DNA of 17,102 bases from DUZB01 sp964407525 (GCA_964407525.1 CAYOWC010000082.1:1-17102); one strand, 5' to 3'. Counted from the first letter of the stretch, positions 1 through 7,397 are shown. Made by a program: numbers and translations. Notes: a model not told the origin generated them from the letters alone.

Positions 1-86
1 ATGACTGGTTTGATGCGCCAGGTGTTTCCAGTGATTTCATGACAGCGCGGGAGCAACCTGAAGATCAGTTCCGGGATGCCTTGTAA
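1..86 (+). CDS. vapB: VapB-type antitoxin, C-terminal end only
   Basis: An open frame (codons from base 3) enters from the left edge and reads DWFDAPGVSSDFMTAREQP before ending QFRDAL at TAA 84-86. A Trp-rich stretch followed by a 'PGVSxDFM..R.QP' tail is typical of the toxin-binding C-terminus of VapB/MvpA antitoxins. In that family the N-terminus is a SpoVT/AbrB swapped-hairpin DNA-binding domain that autorepresses the operon; here it lies outside the window. The stop codon overlaps the ATG of the next gene by one base (TAATG), the usual translational coupling of vapBC. The identification rests on the short tail plus the toxin next to it. Confidence 0.8.
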   Translation, partial: DWFDAPGVSSDFMTAREQPEDQFRDAL

Positions 87-517
87 TGTTGAAGTATTTG
101 TTGGACACCAATATCGTCATTTATACGATGAAAAACCGCCCACAGCAGGTTAAAAGACGCTTTCAGAAACATGAAGGCGAAATGTGCATTTCTGCGGTAA
201 CACTGGGTGAATTGGTGTTTGGCGCGGAACATTCACAACAGGTGGAACGGAACCTGGCAGACATTGAGGCACTGATCGCACGACTTGAAGTGCTGCCCCT
301 CGACAGTAAAGCAGCATACCATTTCGGACAGATACGGGCTGCGCTGTACACTATCGGCCGGCCCATAGGGCCTTACGATATGCTGATTGCCGGTCACGCC
401 AGGGCATCAGGCCTAGTACTTGTAACAAATAATACCAATGAATTTGAACGAGTGCCGGGACTGTTGATTGAGAATTGGACCGCCGCGGATATCCTCTCTG
501 GTGAAAAAGCTTCCTGA
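86..517 (+). CDS. vapC: VapC toxin, PIN-domain ribonuclease
   Basis: This is a 143-residue PIN-domain protein, normal length for VapC. The acidic Mg2+-binding residues are visible: Asp7 in YLLDTNIVIY, Glu42 in TLGELVFGAE and Asp98 in GPYDMLIAGHA, followed by the VTNNTNEFERVPGL stretch where the family usually carries its last conserved polar residues. The start MLKYLLDTNIVIYTMKNRP and the whole layout match the MvpT/VapC1 subgroup. Several characterised members of that subgroup cleave initiator tRNA-fMet in the anticodon loop, so the same target is likely here but is not shown by the sequence. The ATG overlaps the vapB stop. The protein is intact, with no truncation or missing acidic residue. 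It is an addiction or stress module with no evident link to the transporter genes that follow. Confidence 0.93.
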   Translation: MLKYLLDTNIVIYTMKNRPQQVKRRFQKHEGEMCISAVTLGELVFGAEHSQQVERNLADIEALIARLEVLPLDSKAAYHFGQIRAALYTIGRPIGPYDMLIAGHARASGLVLVTNNTNEFERVPGLLIENWTAADILSGEKAS

Positions 518-519
518 TC

Positions 520-549
520 ATCCTACCTCTCCGTAGGGTCATTTTATTT
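520..549 (+). terminator. Probable intrinsic terminator of vapBC
   Basis: Three bases after the vapC stop, ATCCTAC (520-526) pairs with GTAGGGT (533-539) around a 6-base loop. This gives a 7-bp stem with one G.U pair. A T-rich run follows at 542-549. Position and shape fit a Rho-independent terminator, though the T-run is interrupted by one A. Confidence 0.5.
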
Positions 550-862
550 GCCATTCCCGACCACCTGATCATCTCCTCCTTTCCTTAAAACTGGTACATC
601 ATCAGGTCTGGGAATTGAAAAACCCTGCCATATTCATCCCGCACCTAACGCCTCGGGCATATTTCGATTTCTCCACAACATACCAAAAAAACCAGCAACG
701 CCGAAATGTTGACCTATGTCGTAAAAATGCCATTTCCACCCTTTACAATCTGTAAAGAATACCGACATCTATGCCTTACCGTTAAACAAATCCAATTTTT
801 TTCACAAACATAATTCCCTTTGTTTTCAGATTCTTAATCCAATTTTATAAGAATGTGACTTT
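550..862. other. AT-rich intergenic regulatory region, no gene seen
   Basis: No convincing coding frame is present between vapC and the first permease (518-1003). After the vapBC hairpin the region holds a perfect palindrome at 741-757 and then a strongly AT-rich stretch (about 780-862) leading into the sigma-54 promoter at 863. An AT-rich bendable segment between an activator site and a -24/-12 promoter is where IHF-assisted looping usually occurs. I could not find a convincing IHF consensus. From the predicted start site (889) to the ATG at 1004 there is a leader of about 115 nt with no recognised riboswitch. Confidence 0.6.
741..757. promoter_or_regulatory. Perfect palindrome, candidate upstream activator site 1
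   Basis: CTTTACA-ATC-TGTAAAG is a perfect 7-bp inverted repeat with a 3-bp spacer. Its centre (749) lies about 140 bp upstream of the start site predicted for the sigma-54 promoter at 863-877, within the normal range for enhancer sites of NtrC-family activators. A related half-degenerate copy lies at the same relative position before the second sigma-54 promoter. Binding by the NtrC-type protein encoded at 11898-13352 is inference. Confidence 0.6.
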
Positions 863-877
863 TGGCACAATCATTGC
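863..877 (+). promoter_or_regulatory. Sigma-54 (RpoN) -24/-12 promoter for operon A
   Basis: TGGCAC-AATCA-TTGC matches the sigma-54 consensus TGGCAC-N5-TTGC exactly, with GG (864-865) and GC (876-877) separated by ten bases. The predicted start site is near base 889, upstream of the SLC13 permease at 1004 on the same strand. An intergenic location, a palindrome about 140 bp upstream and a sigma-54 activator gene in the same window all support function. Confidence 0.85.
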
Positions 878-1003
878 CCTTGCTATTAGCCATCTTTGTC
901 GCGACATCATTAAACAGTAAATCCATGCAGAAGCTTGCAGTCTTTAAACGAATAGCCCATTGCGGATTTTCGGGAACAGGAACAGGCAATCAAGGAGGCA
1001 GAT

Positions 1004-2653
1004 ATGGGTCATCACGTGGCAGTGGACACCAACCGTAAATTGGGATTCTGGGCTAGTAAACCGGGATATAAGCCCGTTCTTTTGCTGATCGCGGCGCTGG
1101 TTTTTGCGGGCGTGGTCATGGTTCCTCCCCCGCAGAGCATGATTAATCTGGTGAGCAATGTAAATCCAGCGGGATATCAGTTGGGCCGGGAATGCAGCAC
1201 AATTGCCGATACCATGAATCAAAAGCTTCACCCAAAGGTATTTAAAGCAAAAATGGAACAGGGCGAAGGGGGGGAGGTGGCTTCCGGTCCTCTCATGACG
1301 GACAGACAGGCGGCGCAATTGGCAAAAATCATGCTCGCCATATTCTTTTTAGCCGTCTTTTTCTGGGCAACGGAGGCCCTGCCGTTGGGCGCCACCGATC
1401 TCCTGGTGGCCGTGATGCTCTATCTCTTCTGCATCCTCCCCATCAATGAAATATCCAAGGCCTATATGAAGGATGCCGTATTCTTTATTTTCGGTATTTT
1501 GGCCGTGGCCGTGGGGGTTGCCAAAACCGGACTTGATAAGCGGATCGGGCTCATACTCCTGAGCCGCATTAAAAGCGCCAAATCCTTTGCCTTTATATTT
1601 CTGCCCCTTCTGGCCATGTCGGCAAGTTTTTTGTCCGAGCACGCCCTGGTGGCCCTGCTCATCCCGGTCCTCATGGGCATTTACAAGGTGACTTGCAAGA
1701 TGTATGGGGTGGAAAAAGACAGGGCCCTGGCGATTTTTCTCCTGCTGGGCATTTGTTTTGCAGCGAACCATGGTGGGCCCGGGTCTCCTGCCGCGGGAGG
1801 ACGAAACGCTATTATGGTGGGCTATTTGATGGAGTATGGTGATCCCATTCCATTCCTCGATTGGATGAAATACGGCATGCCCTTTGTCCCCCTGATGGCA
1901 GTGGTCATCGGGGCCTATATGTACATCCGTCTAAAACCGAAATTTCTGGTGAAAGGGGTGAACCCGAGCGAGGTCGTGAAAGCGGAAGTGGCCAGGATGC
2001 CCAAATTTGGCGGAAAAGAAGCCATGATGGCTGTTATCCTCGTATGCCTGGTTGTTGCGTGGATCATTCTGGGTGAGCATTACGGTCTGGGCGGCCCCAC
2101 CCTCTATGCGGTTGTCGCCATGTTTCTCTGCCGTATTGTAAGCTGGGACGATATCCAGGACGGGGTAGCCTTTGACGTGGTGGGGCTCTACGCCGCTGCC
2201 TGCGCCATGGGGGTCGGCCTCAAATTTACCGGGGGCGCTCTCTGGTTGGCCAATACCTTTGTGGCCTTGCTACCGGAAAGCATATCCCACGGCGATGGCT
2301 TGGTCATCGGCGTAAGCCTGCTAACGGGGACCATGACCAACTTCATGAGCGACGGGGCGACCGTGGCGGCCCTGGGGCCCATCGTGCTCCCCATGGCCAG
2401 TTTAGCGGGTGTCAGCGTCTGGAAACTGGGTCTGGCATGCGCCTTTTCTTCCTCTTTTGCCAACTTTTTGGTTGTGGGAACCCCCAATAATGCGATAGCT
2501 TTCGGTATGGGAAAGGATCCCGAAACCGGAGAAAGGTTGCTCAGCGTATTCGATTTTGTGAAATTTGGTCTCCCCGTCACCATTCTTGGATGGCTTGTTC
2601 TCTGGTTCTGGGCCATATTGGGATACTGGCAGTTTATGGCATGGCCACATTGA
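1004..2653 (+). CDS. SLC13/DASS-family anion permease 1
   Basis: A 549-residue, very hydrophobic inner-membrane protein. Homologues are Na+-coupled symporters of dicarboxylates or sulfate. The ATG has a good ribosome site (AAGGAGG at 993-999). Visible family landmarks are the loop GGPGSPAAGGRNAI (257-270), TNFMSDGATVAALGPIVLP (445-463) and GTPNNAIAF (492-500), which correspond to the two inverted-repeat halves of the fold. At the two places where DASS transporters carry Ser-Asn-Thr, this protein has SEH (211-213) and SDG (449-451), so the substrate should not be assumed. Residues about 42-105, after the first membrane segment, form a polar insertion that is longer than usual. The gene is first in operon A and its stop lies 2 nt before the kinase ATG. 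The fold is certain, the substrate unknown. Confidence 0.88.
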   Translation: MGHHVAVDTNRKLGFWASKPGYKPVLLLIAALVFAGVVMVPPPQSMINLVSNVNPAGYQLGRECSTIADTMNQKLHPKVFKAKMEQGEGGEVASGPLMTDRQAAQLAKIMLAIFFLAVFFWATEALPLGATDLLVAVMLYLFCILPINEISKAYMKDAVFFIFGILAVAVGVAKTGLDKRIGLILLSRIKSAKSFAFIFLPLLAMSASFLSEHALVALLIPVLMGIYKVTCKMYGVEKDRALAIFLLLGICFAANHGGPGSPAAGGRNAIMVGYLMEYGDPIPFLDWMKYGMPFVPLMAVVIGAYMYIRLKPKFLVKGVNPSEVVKAEVARMPKFGGKEAMMAVILVCLVVAWIILGEHYGLGGPTLYAVVAMFLCRIVSWDDIQDGVAFDVVGLYAAACAMGVGLKFTGGALWLANTFVALLPESISHGDGLVIGVSLLTGTMTNFMSDGATVAALGPIVLPMASLAGVSVWKLGLACAFSSSFANFLVVGTPNNAIAFGMGKDPETGERLLSVFDFVKFGLPVTILGWLVLWFWAILGYWQFMAWPH

Positions 2654-2655
2654 AA

Positions 2656-4317
2656 ATGAAAACAACTCTTTACATAAATCTTCAACGAAAGATCATCATC
2701 ATAACGCTGATGGTCTCTCTAGCGCCACTGGTTGTCCTGGGCGCGACGATCTATCATCAATTTGCACGGATGTATGGGGAGAAGATTGAAGAACAGATCA
2801 CATACCGGGCCAGGGCACAGGCAGAGGCGGTGGAGCTGTTTCTTAAAGAGCGAACCGCCATTCTCTGCGCCATGGCGGATACCCACATGTTCAATGACAT
2901 GACGGATGAGAAAAATCTTGCCCACATATTCGAAGTCATGAATGCACGTGCGGGGGCCTTTGTGGATCTTGGGGTGATCTCCAATTCAGGTCAGCACCTG
3001 GCTTATGTGGGCCCCTATGACCTGAAAGGCCTCAATTACTATCAGCAACCATGGTTTAATGATGTGATGAACAAGGGCGTTTATATCAGCAATGTCTATA
3101 TGGGGTATCGGAAGGCCCCCCATTTTATTATTGCGGTTCGTCGCCAGGAGGGGCTCAACAGCTGGATTCTGAGGGCCGCCATTGATCCCGATATCTTCGG
3201 CGATATTGTGCGTTCTGCCCAGGTGGGAAAAACGGGTGATGCCTATATCCTGGACCGGAAAGGTGTTTATCAAACCTGTCCCCGCTTTAACGGAAACATA
3301 CTAACGCAGTCACACCTGAATCCGCGCATGTTCGGTACCAGTGCCACGGTGATCGAAGAGAAAAACGGCCATGGTGAAAAAATCCTCTATGCCGGAAGCT
3401 GGCTCAAGGACGGCAAATGGATTCTGATCATCAGCCAGGAAGTGGCGGAAGAAATGACCGGCCTGTTTTCAACGCGAATGGCGGAGATCCTCATCATTGT
3501 CTGCGGCGTCCTGGCCATCATTTTAGCCACCATTCTGACAACCCGGATGATCTTCATGCGGTTAAGAGAAACCGATGTTAAGATGAATGAACTGAATGCC
3601 CAACTCATTCAGTCGGATAAACTGGCAGCACTGGGCAAGATGGCGGCGGGGGTGGCCCATGAAATCAATAACCCCCTGGCTGTTATCCTCCAAAAAACCG
3701 GGTGGATGGAAGATCTATTGAACGAAGAGGCATTCCGGGAAAGTGAAAATTATCAGGAATACAAGGAATCTTTGCACAAAATTGAAAACCATGTGGAGCG
3801 GGCCAGAAAAGTCGTCCACAATATGCTGGGCTATGCTCGAAAAATGGAACCTCATCTGGAGGATGTGGACGTTAACGATACATTGAAACAGACCATTGAT
3901 CTACTGAAAAACCATGCCATTACCAACAATATCGAAATCACAACCGCGTTTTCCCATGACCTACCGATCATTGCCGGCGATCAGTCCCGACTCCAGCAGG
4001 TTTTTCTGAATCTCATGACCAATGCCATTGACGCCATCGGATCGGAGGGTTTAATTGAAGTGACGACTGCCCGGGTTGATGCCTTTATCAATATTGATAT
4101 TACCGACAACGGACCCGGCATTTCCGAAGACAAACAAAAAAAGGTTTTTGACCCCTTCTTTACCACCAAAGAGACCGGTAAGGGAACCGGCCTCGGCCTT
4201 TGGGTCAGTTATGATATCATCAAAAAGATGGGGGGAAATATCCGTGTCAACAGCAAGATGGGAAAAGGGACGACCTTTACGGTTGTGCTCCCCGTTGTGA
4301 CACCGGAAAAGAAATGA
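2656..4317 (+). CDS. dCache sensor histidine kinase 1
   Basis: A 553-residue membrane kinase. Order: TM1 (about 12-34), periplasmic double-Cache sensor domain (about 40-270, containing GPYDLKGLNYYQQPWF and GVYISNVYMG), TM2 (about 276-298), a short linker, HisKA with phospho-acceptor His335 in AGVAHEINNPL, and HATPase with N-box Asn456, G1 box DNGPGI (484-489) and G2 box GKGTGLGL (508-515). All catalytic motifs are intact. ATG 2656 was preferred over in-frame ATGs at 2590 and 2641. It is 2 nt after the permease stop, and from it the N-terminus aligns without gaps to the paralogue at 5151 (MKTTLYINLQRK versus MKRSPYAKLRRV). It probably senses a small extracytoplasmic ligand, perhaps the permease substrate, and phosphorylates the adjacent regulator. 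Confidence 0.92.
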   Translation: MKTTLYINLQRKIIIITLMVSLAPLVVLGATIYHQFARMYGEKIEEQITYRARAQAEAVELFLKERTAILCAMADTHMFNDMTDEKNLAHIFEVMNARAGAFVDLGVISNSGQHLAYVGPYDLKGLNYYQQPWFNDVMNKGVYISNVYMGYRKAPHFIIAVRRQEGLNSWILRAAIDPDIFGDIVRSAQVGKTGDAYILDRKGVYQTCPRFNGNILTQSHLNPRMFGTSATVIEEKNGHGEKILYAGSWLKDGKWILIISQEVAEEMTGLFSTRMAEILIIVCGVLAIILATILTTRMIFMRLRETDVKMNELNAQLIQSDKLAALGKMAAGVAHEINNPLAVILQKTGWMEDLLNEEAFRESENYQEYKESLHKIENHVERARKVVHNMLGYARKMEPHLEDVDVNDTLKQTIDLLKNHAITNNIEITTAFSHDLPIIAGDQSRLQQVFLNLMTNAIDAIGSEGLIEVTTARVDAFINIDITDNGPGISEDKQKKVFDPFFTTKETGKGTGLGLWVSYDIIKKMGGNIRVNSKMGKGTTFTVVLPVVTPEKK

Positions 4318-4356
4318 ATTTTAACCACTTAACGAGGTCAGTAAGGAGGGAGTCAC

Positions 4357-4824
4357 ATGGATGCTTTTAGGGCGTTGGTTGTGGATGACGAAGAGGATTT
4401 CCTGGAAACCCTGGTGAAACGTCTGCAAAAACGGAATATCGATACCACCGGCGTAATGAGCGGCGAAGAGGCCCTGGAAATCATGAAGAAAAAACTTTTT
4501 GACGTGGTTATTCTGGACGTCAAAATGCCGGGAGGCATGGACGGCATTGAAGCGCTCCGGGAGATGAAGAAGATCCAGCCCCTGGCGGAAGTTATTCTGC
4601 TGACAGGGCATGCTTCCGTGGAAACCAGCATTGAAGGCATGAAACTGGGCGCTTTTGATTACCTCTTAAAGCCCATAAAACTGGAGGAGCTTCTCGTCAA
4701 GCTGGCCCAGGCCTTTGAAAAAAAAGATGCACACGATCAGAAAATCCGGACCGCCAGGATCAAAGAGCTGGTCCGTTTCCCAGGAAGGGTTCTGGAGCAG
4801 GTTAAAGAAGACGAAGGAAACTAA
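4357..4824 (+). CDS. Single-domain response regulator 1
   Basis: A 155-residue receiver protein with no DNA-binding or enzymatic output domain. Canonical residues: acidic pair Asp10/Asp11, phospho-acceptor Asp54 in VVILDVKMPG, Thr83 in LLTGHAS and Lys105 in DYLLKP. One extra Gly is present in the usual MPGMDG turn (MPGGMDG). After the receiver fold comes a basic, helical tail of about 30 residues resembling the tails of the regulators at 6936 and 15283. A strong ribosome site (AAGGAGG at 4343-4349) precedes the ATG. It is the last gene of operon A, 39 nt after the kinase, its likely cognate partner. It probably acts by protein-protein contact or in a phosphorelay; the target is not identifiable. 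Confidence 0.92.
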   Translation: MDAFRALVVDDEEDFLETLVKRLQKRNIDTTGVMSGEEALEIMKKKLFDVVILDVKMPGGMDGIEALREMKKIQPLAEVILLTGHASVETSIEGMKLGAFDYLLKPIKLEELLVKLAQAFEKKDAHDQKIRTARIKELVRFPGRVLEQVKEDEGN

Positions 4825-4849
4825 TGCGGCGTAGCCGCAACCAAAAAAG

Positions 4850-4903
4850 TCTCACGCAAAGCTTTACGGGCAGTTCTTTGCGTCTTCGCGCCTTTGCGTG
4901 AGA
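4850..4903. repeat. Long inverted repeat of the CGCAAAG type
   Basis: TCTCACGCAAAG (4850-4861) is perfectly repeated in inverse at 4892-4903 (12 bp arms, 30-nt loop), and the loop holds a further TTTGCGTCTTCGCG stretch. Such GCAAAG/CTTTGC-rich elements resemble dispersed intergenic repeats of environmental proteobacteria. Its position just after the last gene of operon A would also allow it to act as a transcription-ending or mRNA-stabilising hairpin. A small extra hairpin, TGCGGC-GTA-GCCGCA, lies at 4825-4839, directly after the stop codon. Confidence 0.65.
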
Positions 4904-4981
4904 TATGCTTTTCCCGGTTCTGCCCTGAACAAAGCCTCTTTTGAAGATCCACGTTCCTAACCATTCACGTACCCTGATCCT

Positions 4982-4998
4982 CTTTACAGCCTGCAAAA
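4982..4998. promoter_or_regulatory. Degenerate palindrome, candidate upstream activator site 2
   Basis: CTTTACA-GCC-TGCAAAA has a left arm identical to the palindrome at 741-757 and a right arm matching five of seven bases (TGCAAAA versus TGTAAAG), with the same 3-bp spacer. Its centre (4990) is about 132 bp upstream of the start site predicted for the sigma-54 promoter at 5096-5110. That is nearly the same geometry as at the first promoter. Rest of 4904-5095: AT-rich, no gene seen. Confidence 0.45.
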
Positions 4999-5095
4999 AA
5001 CCCTGACACATCTTAATGATCGTTCCAAGACTCCTCATCCCTGATAATATAAGTAAATACAATTATTTATAATCATCCATGTCTGACTATTTTTT

Positions 5096-5110
5096 TGGCA
5101 CAAAGCTTGC
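5096..5110 (+). promoter_or_regulatory. Sigma-54 (RpoN) -24/-12 promoter for operon B
   Basis: TGGCAC-AAAGC-TTGC matches the sigma-54 consensus exactly, with GG at 5097-5098 and GC at 5109-5110 ten bases apart. The predicted start site is near 5122, giving a leader of about 30 nt that includes the ribosome site at 5135-5140 and the ATG at 5151. It shares TTTGGCACAA and TTGCC with the promoter at 863-877. The promoter lies downstream of the most upstream in-frame ATG (5079), so that ATG cannot be the start on this transcript. Confidence 0.85.
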
Positions 5111-5150
5111 CTTACAGCTATTCAAGCAATCGGAAAGGAGTGCTTACGAA

Positions 5151-6836
5151 ATGAAGAGATCACCCTACGCAAAATTAAGGAGGGTCATTCTGGTCAGTAT
5201 GATCCTGGTTCCCCTCACGACGTTCATCCTCATCCTGGGAATTGGATACACCTATTTTACGACCTCTCTACAATCCAGCACCCTTGCCGCCATAAAACGG
5301 ATCGTCGAGGATCACCAACATATGATTGATTCGTTCCTCATGAACCGCAAGGCGAATCTTGAATTCATACTTGATTCTTATTCTTTTGAAGCGCTTGCCA
5401 ACCCCGAAGAACTTCACAATATCCTGCGCAATTTAAAGAAAGAGTCGAGCGCATTCTCTGACCTCGGGCTATTTGATCAGGAAGGCATCCACATCAATTA
5501 TCAGGGGCCCTATAAACTGGTGGGAAAGGATTATGCAACGGCGCCCTGGTTCAGGGAGGTACTGAAAAAGGGTCAATATATCAGCGATATTTTCCTGGGG
5601 CACCGCCATGTTCCCCATTTTGTCATCGCCCTTAAACAAGAGAACGCCGGTAAAACCTGGGTCATCCGTTCCACCATTGATTCTTATATGTTTAACGATT
5701 TTGTCAAAAAGATTCGTATTGGTAAGACCGGTGAAGCGTATCTTCTGAACGCTGACGGCATATTTCAGTCAGAGCGCCGCTCAGGTGGAAATCTGATGCA
5801 CAAAGATCCCGAGATTATCAAAATGCCGCTCTCCCACACCGGCATCAAGACCTTTATTGAAAAGGATTCAAATGGAGAGGAATATCTATACGCCACAACT
5901 TGGTTAAAAAACAAGCCCTGGCTGCTCGTTGTCAGGCAGGAAAAAACAGATGCTTTCAGATCCCTTCTAGCGGCCACCTACACCATCATCCTGATTACCA
6001 TTATAGGCAGTGGGGCTATCGTGGGTATTGCTTTTTTCCTGACAGGCCGCATTGTGAGGCGGATGGAAAAACTGGATACCGAAAAAGAGCAGTTGGACGG
6101 CCAACTCATAAGGGCAAGTCGATTGGCTGAACTGGGAGAAATGGCCACGGGCTTTGCCCATGAAATCAACAACCCCCTCCAGATCATGAAAAGTGAACAC
6201 GCCCTGATCGATTCCATATTCTCGGAGCTCAAGGAGCAAGGCGATTTAAAGCCATCGGAAGCCCTATTGGAAATCGAGGAATCCATGGAGCAGTTTGATA
6301 TCCAGATCAGCCGTTGTGCCGCCATTACGCAATCCATCCTAAAATTCGGCAGGCAGAGCGAGCCTGTGGTTGAAGACATCGCACTTCAGGAATTCATCCC
6401 TGAAATAACCCATATGGTGGAAAAAAAAGCGGCTGTCCATGGCATTGTCCTGAAACAGGAGGTTTCGGAAAATACACCGTCGGTTCATGGGGATCGCGGT
6501 CAACTTCAGCAGGTTTTGCTCAATCTCTATAACAATGCCATAGATGCTGTTATGGCAAAACATGGCGCTCAAGGAGGGGTACTGGTGGTCGGCGCGGGGG
6601 GGAAAGAGGATGGAAAGGTTGAAATTTTTGTCAGGGATAATGGCAACGGCATCAGCCCGGAAAACCTTAAGAAGATTTTCAGCCCGTTTTTTACCACCAA
6701 GCCGGTGGGAAAGGGAACGGGCCTGGGACTTTCAGTTTGTTACGGCATCATAGACAAAATGGGCGGCATCATGGAAGTCCACAGCGAAAAAGGCCACAGC
6801 ACGACCTTTAAGGTCATTCTGCCGGTGGCAAATTAG
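5151..6836 (+). CDS. dCache sensor histidine kinase 2
   Basis: A 561-residue paralogue of the kinase at 2656. Order: TM1 (about 11-36), periplasmic double-Cache domain (about 40-268, with GPYKLVGKDYATAPWF and GQYISDIFLGHRHVPHF), TM2 (about 277-299), linker, HisKA with His337 in ATGFAHEINNPL, and HATPase with N-box Asn462, G1 DNGNGI (496-501) and G2 GKGTGLGL (520-527). All catalytic motifs are intact. An in-frame ATG at 5079 would add 24 residues, but the sigma-54 promoter lies inside that extension. ATG 5151 has AAGGAG upstream and restores alignment with the paralogue. The shared Cache sequence suggests a related ligand. It is the first gene of operon B, 99 nt before its likely partner regulator. 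Confidence 0.92.
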   Translation: MKRSPYAKLRRVILVSMILVPLTTFILILGIGYTYFTTSLQSSTLAAIKRIVEDHQHMIDSFLMNRKANLEFILDSYSFEALANPEELHNILRNLKKESSAFSDLGLFDQEGIHINYQGPYKLVGKDYATAPWFREVLKKGQYISDIFLGHRHVPHFVIALKQENAGKTWVIRSTIDSYMFNDFVKKIRIGKTGEAYLLNADGIFQSERRSGGNLMHKDPEIIKMPLSHTGIKTFIEKDSNGEEYLYATTWLKNKPWLLVVRQEKTDAFRSLLAATYTIILITIIGSGAIVGIAFFLTGRIVRRMEKLDTEKEQLDGQLIRASRLAELGEMATGFAHEINNPLQIMKSEHALIDSIFSELKEQGDLKPSEALLEIEESMEQFDIQISRCAAITQSILKFGRQSEPVVEDIALQEFIPEITHMVEKKAAVHGIVLKQEVSENTPSVHGDRGQLQQVLLNLYNNAIDAVMAKHGAQGGVLVVGAGGKEDGKVEIFVRDNGNGISPENLKKIFSPFFTTKPVGKGTGLGLSVCYGIIDKMGGIMEVHSEKGHSTTFKVILPVAN

Positions 6837-6871
6837 GCGCTGATCCATCAGTGGGTATGCGGTAAGCCATG

Positions 6872-6885
6872 GGCCTGTCTCTTGC
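6872..6885 (+). promoter_or_regulatory. Weak candidate sigma-54 promoter
   Basis: GG-N10-GC spacing is present (GG 6872-6873, GC 6884-6885) with TTGC at the -12 side, but the -24 element reads GGGCCT rather than TGGCAC. It would start transcription near 6897, before the regulator at 6936. Because the -24 match is poor and no palindrome lies upstream, this may be chance. Confidence 0.2.
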
Positions 6886-6935
6886 CAATCTCATAAATAA
6901 TTAAAGATTTAAAGGGGTATCAAGGAGGGGAATCA

Positions 6936-7397
6936 ATGGAACAAATGAAGATGATGCTGGTGGATGATGAAGAAAGGTTTCTCATTACCACCCAAAAACT
7001 GCTGCTGCGGAAGGGGTATGACGTCGTTATCGCCGGCAGCGGGGCCGATGCTTTGGAAATATTAAGAACCCAAAATATCCACGTGGTGATCCTGGACGTC
7101 AAAATGCCGGGCATGGATGGTATTGAAACCTTGAAGATGATCAAGAAAAATTATCCACTGGTGGAAGTCATCATGCTGACCGGTCATGGCACCATTGAGT
7201 CCGCGGTTGAAGGTCTGAAATCAGGTGCAACGGATTACCTGACCAAGCCCGCCGATGTTCAGGACCTTTTGGATAAGGCGGAAGAAGCATTCAGAAAAAG
7301 AAAGGTCCTGGAGGACAAGATACGTGTGGCGCAGAGCCGCGCCATGGGCAAATCCGCACGGGAGATATTAAGGGAGACCGGGGGGGGTGTGCAATGA
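6936..7397 (+). CDS. Single-domain response regulator 2
   Basis: A 153-residue receiver protein without an output domain. Asp10/Asp11, phospho-acceptor Asp54 (VVILDVKMPGMDG), Thr82 (MLTGHG) and Lys104 (DYLTKP) are all in place. A basic helical tail (RKRKVLEDKIRVAQSRAMG) follows the receiver fold. The start is supported by CAAGGAGGGG at 6921-6930. The gene follows kinase 2 and overlaps the next gene by four bases (ATGA), so the two regulators are probably made in matched amounts. It is closest in style to the regulators at 4357 and 15283. Probable role: phospho-acceptor for kinase 2, acting on a partner protein that cannot be named from sequence. Confidence 0.92.
   Translation: MEQMKMMLVDDEERFLITTQKLLLRKGYDVVIAGSGADALEILRTQNIHVVILDVKMPGMDGIETLKMIKKNYPLVEVIMLTGHGTIESAVEGLKSGATDYLTKPADVQDLLDKAEEAFRKRKVLEDKIRVAQSRAMGKSAREILRETGGGVQ

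Noticed and set aside
513..573. Direct repeat CCTGATCATC at 513-522 and 564-573
   Set aside because: Ten bases, one copy partly inside the vapC stop region, with no mobile element or integrase near. Too short to support an attachment site or target duplication.
714..732. A further half-site (CGTAAAA at 720-726) near the first palindrome
   Set aside because: Only one arm is similar and the expected second arm is absent, so it was not called an activator site.
944..1318. Minus-strand frame of 124 codons across the start of permease 1
   Set aside because: It overlaps the permease ribosome site and N-terminus and has no supporting motif.
7196..7210. TGGCACC-like string inside regulator 2
   Set aside because: It lies within the coding sequence (LTGHGTIES), has no GC at the -12 spacing, and encodes a conserved receiver motif.
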